From Pieris napi (Eukaryota; Arthropoda; Insecta; Lepidoptera; Pieridae), in NCBI RefSeq assembly GCF_905475465.1, contig NC_062235.1, positions 8,132,001-8,196,000 on the forward strand: a DNA stretch of 64,000 nt, given 5' to 3'. Each line of letters starts with the position of its first letter. The first letter of the stretch is position 1. The position numbers and the translations under genes are program-made. Below are positions 57,671 to 64,000 of the stretch, piece by piece. The notes under the pieces were generated by a model, which was not told the origin of the DNA, made no database searches, and saw nothing but the letters and a program-made list of their open reading frames with translations.

Positions 57671-60401
57671 AAAAGGGGGGACGCAAATATAACATGATGG
57701 ATGGATGACCATCCGCGATTCTATGCGTGCCTGTATAGGTCCCATAGCGGAAATGACGAAACTAACCGACTCATCGAGCACATTCAAACGGCTACAGATT
57801 CCCTGCTCGAAAGGGTTCCTACCGCTGAAATCGTGATACTTGGCGATTTTAACGCCCACCATGCCGATTGGCTTGGCTCTGATACCACCGATCACGCGGG
57901 AAGATCCTTTCACGACTTTGCTTTAGCCTACGACCTGACACAAATGGTCCCTGCGATTACGCGAATACCTGATGTGGATGGTCATAAACCCTCTTTGTTG
58001 GATCTTCTGCTGACTTCACATCCGGAGAACTATCAAGTCTCTGTTGACCCGCCATTGGGTTCATCAGATCATTGTGTGGTCCGGAGTATTGTGCCTTCTA
58101 CGCGCCCTTCACGGCCCCGCTTCTTGGGTTGTCGCCGTATTTGGCACTACAAGTCAGCAGATTGGGACGGGATGCGGTCTTTCTTTGCGTCCTACCCTTG
58201 GGGGCCTATGTGCTTTTCGTCGGAAGCTCCAGATTCCGTCGCTGCCTCTGTCACCGAAGTGGTTCTGCAGGGCATGGAACTCTTTATTCCATTTTCTGCG
58301 GTGCCGATCGGTGGCAAGTCTCAGCCCTGGTTTAAACGTTCTTGCAAGGCGGCCTCGTGTCGAAAGCGAGAATGCTTTAAGGCATGGGCGGAAGCGGCGA
58401 AATCTCGTGATGCCAATACCAGCGAACTTAAAAAAGCATATAACTCAGCCTCCTGGTCCTTCAAACGGGAAATCACTAAGGCAAAGTCAGAGCACATTGC
58501 CAGATTTGGCGAGAGATTGGCCCAACTCCCTTCAGGGACTCGAGCCTTCTGGTCTCTTGCCAAAGCTGTCCAAGGGAATTTTTGTCAGCCCGCTATTCCA
58601 CCACTGCACAGGGAGGATGACTCGCTGGCCCACACTGCGAAGGAGAAGGCCGACCTTTTAGGCTGTCTCTTCGCGTCCAACTCGACTTTGGATGACCGAG
58701 GAAGATCACCACCGACCATTTCGCGGTGTGATTCATCGATGCCGGAAATCACATTCCGGCAACGTGCTGTCCGCAGAGCACTATCTTCCTTGGACATTCA
58801 TAAGTCGAGCGGGCCGGATGGTATCCCCCCAATTGTGCTGCGTACTTGTGCTCCTGAGTTGGCTCCGGTCTTAACGCGCCTTTTCCGGTACCTGTACTCG
58901 CTTGGCACTGTCCCGAAGTGCTGGAAAACCGCTTCGATACATCCGATCCCTAAAAAAGGCGATCGCTCTGATCCGTCCAACTATCGCCCAATAGCCATAA
59001 CCTCCTTGTTCTCCAAAATAATGGAATCCATTGTTAACTGCCAGCTCTTGAGGTATCTAGAGGGCCACCAGCTGATAAGCGATTATCAGTACGGCTTTCG
59101 TCGTGGTCGTTCGGCTGGTGACCTTCTTGTATACCTTACACATAGATGGGCAGAGGCAATTGAGTCCAAGGGGGAGGCGCTGGCGGTTAGTTTGGACATA
59201 GCGAAAGCCTTCGATCGGGTGTGGCACAGAGCACTGCTCTCGAAGCTTCCAGCCTATGGGCTACCCGAGAAATTATGCGATTGGATCTCCAGCTTTCTGG
59301 CCGATCGGAGCATCAAGGTCGTCATCGACGGAGCATGCTCCGACCTTAAACCCGTGAACGCGGGGGTCCCACAAGGCTGTGTTCTATCCCCGACCCTGTT
59401 TCTTCTGCATATCAACGATATGTTGCAACTTAGCAACATTCATTGCTATGCGGATGACAGCACTGGGGATACTTTTTACACTGGCCGGGCAGGTATTTCT
59501 CGGGCAGTTGTCGATGAGTACCGGAACAAACTTGTGTCTGAAGTCGAAACTCTTCTACGTGGAGTCTCAGACTGGGGCAGACTAAACCTAGTCCAATTTA
59601 ACCCCAAGAAGACACAAGTTTGCGCGTTTTCCGCTAAAAAAACACCCTTTGTCGCTACTCCTCTTTTCGAAAACACTCTTCTTAAAGCCACAGCCAGCAT
59701 TGGAATACTTGGCGTTGACATATCGAACGACGTTCAGTTTCGCGGTCACTTGGAGGAAAAGGCTAAATTAGCCTCCAAAAAGCTTGGTATGCTCAGCAAG
59801 GCGAGACGGTACTTCACTCCGGGCCACCGCATGCAACTATATAAAGCGCAAATTCGGCCCCACATGGAGTACTGCTCTCACCTCTGGGCGGGGGCTCCCC
59901 AGTACCAGCTCCTTCCACTTGACCGTATTCAACGCAGAGCGGTTCGAATCGTCGATGACCAATCCCTTTCCGAGCGGCTTGATCCTTTGGCGTTGCGTAG
60001 AGATGTGGGGTCTCTCTGCATCTTCTACCGCATTTACCATGGAGAGTGTTCAGAGGAGTTGTTCGGATTAATACCTGCAGCTGAGTTTCGTCATCGGACG
60101 TCGAGGCAGAGTACGAAATTCCACCCGTATCACCTCGACGTCCGCCGTTCCACAACTGAGCGTTTTTCAAGGCAGTTTTTGCCGCGCACCACCACTTTGT
60201 GGAACCAGCTGCCCAGTGAGGTATTTCCGAACCAATTCGACTTAGGGTCCTTCAAGAAAAGAGCGTACCGATTCCTGAAAGGCCGGCAACGCACTCGCGA
60301 GCCCTCTGGCATTGAGAGTGTCCATGGGCGGCGGTATCACTTAACATCAGGTGAGCCTCCTGCCCGTTTGCCCCCTGTTTTATAAAAAAAAAAAAAAAAA
60401 A
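57671..60401 (+). mobile_element. 5'-truncated jockey/CR1-like LINE nested in the DIRS element
   Basis: Long ORF, then ATCAGGTGAGCCTCCTGCCC and a poly(A) run of about 18 at 60384-60401. GC-rich compared with the surrounding DIRS and host DNA. It splits the DIRS gag-to-RT region and so arrived later. A short inverted pair GATGTGAAACATC / GATGTTTCACATC (57476 and 57658) flanks the DNA just upstream, so the exact 5' edge is uncertain. Fragments of the same family lie at 7207-7320 and 17558-17635. Confidence 0.8.
57701..60385 (+). CDS. LINE ORF2, endonuclease (truncated) and reverse transcriptase, 894 aa
   Basis: The frame opens inside the endonuclease domain: VILGDFNAHHADWLG and SSDHCVVRS are present, but the first catalytic Asn/Glu motifs are missing, so the element is 5'-truncated. 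The linker has KSQPWFKRSCKAA. The reverse transcriptase (about 330-620) has SSGPDGIPP, HPIPKKGDRSDPSNYRPIAI, QYGFRRGRSAGDLL, LDIAKAFDRVWH, GVPQGCVLSP and the catalytic CYADDSTG. The C-terminal region has GHRMQLYKAQIRPHMEYCSH and IQRRAVRIV, then LWNQLPSEVF and SFKKRAYRFL. Uninterrupted from there to its stop. No ORF1 is present. Clade within the jockey/CR1 group not settled. Confidence 0.88.
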   Translation: MDDHPRFYACLYRSHSGNDETNRLIEHIQTATDSLLERVPTAEIVILGDFNAHHADWLGSDTTDHAGRSFHDFALAYDLTQMVPAITRIPDVDGHKPSLLDLLLTSHPENYQVSVDPPLGSSDHCVVRSIVPSTRPSRPRFLGCRRIWHYKSADWDGMRSFFASYPWGPMCFSSEAPDSVAASVTEVVLQGMELFIPFSAVPIGGKSQPWFKRSCKAASCRKRECFKAWAEAAKSRDANTSELKKAYNSASWSFKREITKAKSEHIARFGERLAQLPSGTRAFWSLAKAVQGNFCQPAIPPLHREDDSLAHTAKEKADLLGCLFASNSTLDDRGRSPPTISRCDSSMPEITFRQRAVRRALSSLDIHKSSGPDGIPPIVLRTCAPELAPVLTRLFRYLYSLGTVPKCWKTASIHPIPKKGDRSDPSNYRPIAITSLFSKIMESIVNCQLLRYLEGHQLISDYQYGFRRGRSAGDLLVYLTHRWAEAIESKGEALAVSLDIAKAFDRVWHRALLSKLPAYGLPEKLCDWISSFLADRSIKVVIDGACSDLKPVNAGVPQGCVLSPTLFLLHINDMLQLSNIHCYADDSTGDTFYTGRAGISRAVVDEYRNKLVSEVETLLRGVSDWGRLNLVQFNPKKTQVCAFSAKKTPFVATPLFENTLLKATASIGILGVDISNDVQFRGHLEEKAKLASKKLGMLSKARRYFTPGHRMQLYKAQIRPHMEYCSHLWAGAPQYQLLPLDRIQRRAVRIVDDQSLSERLDPLALRRDVGSLCIFYRIYHGECSEELFGLIPAAEFRHRTSRQSTKFHPYHLDVRRSTTERFSRQFLPRTTTLWNQLPSEVFPNQFDLGSFKKRAYRFLKGRQRTREPSGIESVHGRRYHLTSGEPPARLPPVL

Positions 60402-60539
60402 ACAATCCAAATAAATACCAACATAAGTGACTCGATGGGCTTTTCGGGCGGATTTTTAAGGAACTATCACAAAAATTGGGTGAAATTAAAACCTCCTTTT
60501 TCCATTCTAAAATAATAACCTCCGCTCGAATAACTTTCA

Positions 60540-62400
60540 ATCGAAAACCGCTATTAGTACTGTCCTAAATCCTAAAAAAGTTGCAAACACCTGTTTCAAC
60601 TTCGATTTCCTTGGAAATACATACCATGATTCGAGACCATATACTGGAGCCAGCACCGCTGACTCCGTCGTTCATATCTATCATATCATATCTATCATAT
60701 CATATCGTTCATATTTCATAATAACGAAGAACGGAAAAATCGAGTCATTTTCAGCCTAAAATCTTTAAATCGGTTCATGAAACCAGAACCTTTTCATCTG
60801 TTTCATCACCACCAAATGCCAAATTTCCTACAAAAAGGCGATTGGATGGTGAAGCTGGATCACAGGCAATCCTACTATCATGTACCGATTTCCCTCGAAC
60901 ATCGTTGCTTTCTGCGTATCAGTTACGAGGGAAGGCTCCTTCAAATGACTTGTCTACCTATTGGGTTGGCCATAGCTCCGAAAATGTTTGCTTCGGTGAC
61001 AAATTGGACAGCCGAGCTATTACGCCGTCAGGGCTTAAGAGTGATCGTTTTCTTGAACGATTACTTACTGGTCCACCAGGACAGAACAATTCTTAACTCC
61101 CAGGTTCTCGTAGCCATGACCTTTTTGAAGAACCTGGGCTGGACCATAAATCGAGAGAAGTCGATATGCACTCCAACGAGGTCGATCGATTTTCTGGGTA
61201 TCACGTGGGACACACTATCAAATGCAAAGTCCTTACCCGTAAAAAGTTATCAAAATTCGTCAGTGCCTGATAACACGCTTGTCAGCCGGCAAATTGGACC
61301 CTCAAGCAGGCCCAACGCCTCTTAGGGTATCTCAATTTTGCGACCTTCATCACCCACCGGGGAAGGTTGCGTTGCCGAACGCTGCAGCGACACAGCAATG
61401 CATTTAGGAGAGCTCCTCTTTGCCCGAGTTCTCTTGCAGAGGTGAATCAGGACGTGGTATGGTGTTTGCACAACCTCAGTCACAAAACACCGATTCACTT
61501 CAAAACAAGGCATGTGAATTACATTGTCACCGATGCCTCGGATCTACAATGGGGAGCGCTAATCAACAACAAACCCCTGAATGGTTCTTGGACTCTTGAA
61601 GTCAGATTGAGTGGCATTGCAATTTAAAGGAGATGCACGCTGTGGTAGCAGCAATCTCTTTGACATCCGAAGTCCTAAAGAACTCGATGGTAATCCTGCA
61701 AAGCGACAGCAAAACTGTTGTATCGTACATAAAAAACGAAGGAGGAACAAGGTCCCAAATGCTGTTAAAATTGACAAAAGATCTTCTGGCACTGACGGAT
61801 AGTTTGAATATTGTACTTATCCCTCACTTCCTTGCCGGGAATGTACAACGTGGAAGCCGATTACCTCTCGCGCAATCGCAGGGGCACCGAATGGCATCTC
61901 TTGAAAGAGGCAACCACGGACATATTCAGACGATGGGGAACCCCCGAAATAGATCTTTTCGCGTCACGAGAGGCTCTTGTCGTGGCAAGTTATGTGTCGC
62001 TAGACTTATTAGACTCCAACACTTGCTTCACCACGCCTTCAGTAAATGCTGGCGATACGATCTAGCGTGGATATTTCCACCGCCAGTGCCTCTACCTCGA
62101 GTGCTGCACCATCTCAACTTATCCCATGGGAAGTTCATAATAATAGCACCCAGGTGGAGGAAGCCTTTTTGGCGCCCGGATTTGAAAGGCCGAGCACTTG
62201 CACCCTCGCTACCAATACGGAATCTAAACAAAACCCTGATAAATACCGTAACGGGTCAACCTCCTCCTCAAGGGCAGAAATTACAGTTGGAAGCGTGGCT
62301 GATTTTGGCTGGAAAACACGAGACGAAAAACAACTTATTTCTCGTGTTTGAGAGCTTCAACAAGGAAAACATATGCCCCTATTTGGTATAAATGGGTAAA
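60540..62400 (+). pseudogene. DIRS reverse transcriptase, RNase H and downstream region, frameshifted
   Basis: RT: SLNRFMKPEPFHLF, GDWMVKLDHRQSYYHVPI, CFLRISYEGRLLQMTCLPIG, AIAPKMFASVTNWTAELLRR and FLNDYLLVHQD, where DIRS elements normally have a YLDDY-like box, so the middle Asp has become Asn. Frames change at about 61330, 61500 and 61630. The RNase H-like part has IVTDASDLQWGALIN, VILQSDSKTVVSYIKNEGG and YNVEADYLSRNRRGTEWHL, followed by EIDLFASREALVVASYVSLD. A small ATC/CATAT repeat expansion lies at 60665-60715. The order matches DIRS-type pol. Not functional. Confidence 0.85.
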
Positions 62401-62559
62401 TTGGTGTCAACATAGTAATATAAACTGTCGATTCCCGGCTCCTCCTGATGTAGCTAGATTCTTAGCAAACCTATTTATAAAGGATCATCTGGCATAGATA
62501 TCTATATATCTAAATCTATTATCTAAATAGATATATATCTATTTTAGTTCACAAATCTG

Positions 62560-63300
62560 ACATAGCATCAATTTGTGAGGCTCTAAGCGATGTTAAAATT
62601 TTATCTAATAAATTAGTAAAACATATCTTTAAAGCGCTAGCTCAATCCTATCTATAGCTAGACCAATCGCGCAGTAATTGCCAGTATGGGAAGCGGGGAA
62701 AGTTATAAATTATTTGAAAAGCCTAAAACTAGATGAGCAAAATTTATTTCATAGCTCGAAACACACAGCCACAATAATTTTATTGGCTTCTGGGCATAGA
62801 GTTCATGATTTGACTCTCTTGCTTTTTCGAGCCTCAGCATTTTATTGATAACGGTGATTCCATCACTTTGCATCCGGGTTTCGGTTTTAAAACAGATACA
62901 GGAACGTATAGACAGTCAAGTTGGACGTTTTTATCGTGCCCGGAGAAACATCTAAATCCCTTATTTTGGCTTAGGGCACTCATAACTGTCTCTAATAATA
63001 GATGAGGCTCCTTGACAAATTTGTTTATTACAACCATATATCCTGTAAGACCAGCTACGCCCACAATTTTTGGGGGCTGGGTCAAGAAACCCCTTTTGGA
63101 ATCAGGTATCGAAGCATCTCGGGGTACTTGATCAGCTGTTGCTTCGCTAAATTGTTTTAGAAACATAAATGATATTCTTGGTTAGGCAAATTGGCGTCAT
63201 GAAAGTACATTAAAGATATATTATTGTCGAAATCTAGATAATAATAGTCAGAATGCTGAGACTCAATCAGAAGTCTCTTTCTCAGTACTTTCGGCCGCTT
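62560..63300 (+). pseudogene. DIRS tyrosine recombinase, broken by stops
   Basis: Plus-strand pieces in order: TIILLASGHRVHDLTLL (first catalytic Arg), DTGTYRQSSWTFLSCPEKHL, NPLFWLRALITVSNN, SLTNLFITTIY, and ANWRHESTLKIYYCR at 63186-63230, which keeps the Arg-His and the nucleophile-type Tyr. Stops and frame shifts (for example near 62840-62860 and 62998) interrupt it. It sits between RT/RNase H and the right repeat, as in DIRS1. This supports tyrosine-recombinase rather than integrase-type transposition. Confidence 0.8.
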
Positions 63301-63490
63301 AATGATTAGCCAAGTATTCTACTTCATTATAAACAATAAAATTTTTGTTATTATGTTTATTAGGCTTTAATTAGCTTGTATTGTTTATTTCATCATGATT
63401 CTATCGGATATAAATAATTCAAATCACATTGTTGCGTTTTTTAGTTATTAATATATAACTTTACAAGCCACCAGGAGATAACAAACACGT

Positions 63491-63588
63491 CTCTCATAAT
63501 GGACCTCGGACGTCAAACGGAACACATAATATAGAAATTTTACCTAAAAATAAAATTTGTATTATGTTTCCTAAGACGTCCGAGGTCC
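63491..63588. repeat. Internal complementary region of the DIRS element
   Basis: 63491-63530 is the exact reverse complement of the outer 40 bases of the left end (56235-56274). The next 58 bases, 63531-63588, are the exact reverse complement of the right end (63775-63832). The two element termini are thus represented side by side. In DIRS1-like elements this region is thought to template joining of the ends into a circle. Confidence 0.92.
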
Positions 63589-63623
63589 AAACAAGCTCTT
63601 CCTGGTTCTCTTATTATGAGACA

Positions 63624-63832
63624 AACAATGAACAAGAACTCTGGCGGCTTGCTTTAGCGCGATAAAAAGTTAGTTCCAGTTTCAAACGCTGGGCGCTGGC
63701 GGCGGTGTCACGTGGTAAGAAAAGGTCGGATACTAGCGATTTGGGCGGAAAAGGAAACGATGTACTCTCATAATGGACCTCGGACGTCTTAGGAAACATA
63801 ATACAAATTTTATTTTTAGGTAAAATTTCTAT
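63624..63832. repeat. Right inverted terminal repeat of the DIRS element, with terminal extension
   Basis: Reverse complement of the left repeat, plus about 30 extra AT-rich bases at its outer end (ACAAATTTTATTTTTAGG...). A longer right repeat is usual in DIRS1-like elements. Confidence 0.88.
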
Positions 63833-64000
63833 ATTATATATTTACAATTATTTTAAATTTAACCGACGTTTCGCGTGCAGTACAGCGTGCGTGGTCACGG
63901 TGACTGAAGACAAAAGGTGTTGAATTTCAAAAAGTATCACAGCTGTAGAAAAAGTTGTGTTATCTGTATTTATTTAAAATTATGTAAATTTATAATAAAA
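63833..64000. repeat. Piece of the inverted-repeat family seen at 4388-6202
   Basis: Contains TTTTAAATTT, GACGTTTCGCGTGC and ACAGCGTGCG as at the ends of the 4388-6202 element. It also has TGAAGACAAAAGGTGTTGAA, which appears inverted at 4476-4500. The sequence runs off the window edge. Confidence 0.65.

Larger units (their letters stand above)
56235..63832 (+). mobile_element. DIRS-type tyrosine-recombinase retrotransposon, decayed, with nested LINE
   Basis: Bounded by inverted terminal repeats (56235-56415 against 63624-63832), with an internal complementary region just before the right one (63491-63588). These are the hallmarks of DIRS1-like elements, which move through a circular DNA and a tyrosine recombinase rather than an integrase. 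Inside, in order on the plus strand, are a short gag-like start, a LINE insertion, a DIRS-type reverse transcriptase, RNase H-like and downstream domain, and a tyrosine recombinase. Frameshifts, stops and a changed RT active site (FLNDY) show it is dead. It lies in the last visible PTIP intron. No target duplication is expected or seen. Confidence 0.9.

Overview
The window is eukaryotic nuclear DNA, most likely from a moth or butterfly. Four host loci have GT-AG introns and animal-type multidomain products. The AT-rich DNA between them is packed with transposons of kinds typical of Lepidoptera: RTE-like and jockey/CR1-like LINEs, tRNA-derived SINEs, MITEs and a DIRS element. No species can be named from sequence alone. 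All exon joins were made by eye from splice sites, reading phase and family similarity.

Left third (1-29.7 kb): a small cluster of secreted phospholipase A2 genes of the bee-venom (group III) type, on a duplicated segment. Copy A (1 to about 7.2 kb) and copy B (about 9.1 to 23.9 kb) keep the same order of similar blocks. B is swollen by insertions, including a complete 4.5 kb LINE with target-site duplications. Copy A holds a PLA2 gene whose first exon lies outside the window and whose C-terminus is altered. Copy B holds an intact four-exon PLA2 gene. Two further PLA2 copies on the minus strand (17.8-19.0 and 24.3-24.6 kb) are broken. A second nearly intact LINE (24.8-28.2 kb) and several decayed LINE pieces follow.

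Middle (29.9-44.5 kb): ordinary host genes. These are a complete chimaerin (SH2-C1-RhoGAP, plus strand), a complete 8-oxoguanine DNA glycosylase OGG1 (minus, tail to tail with chimaerin), and a complete gastrulation-defective-like serine protease (minus, ten exons). The protease has an exact-looking 144-bp tandem duplication in its proline-rich linker and SINEs in its introns.

Right third (44.5-64 kb): several terminal-inverted-repeat elements. One still encodes a spliced helix-turn-helix protein without a catalytic domain. The 5' part of PTIP (two BRCT domains plus a long Gln-rich region) follows, with eight exons seen and the 3' end beyond the window. One PTIP intron carries a Harbinger-like element with a MADF-type reading frame. 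The last intron carries a 7.6 kb DIRS-type tyrosine-recombinase retrotransposon with inverted terminal repeats and a textbook internal complementary region, itself interrupted by a LINE.

I see no prokaryotic feature, CRISPR array, rRNA or true tRNA gene. The most unusual items are the DIRS element, the HTH-only transposon, the 1.8 kb inverted-repeat element with clustered GCGCGTCAGAT motifs, and the diverging PLA2 duplicates.
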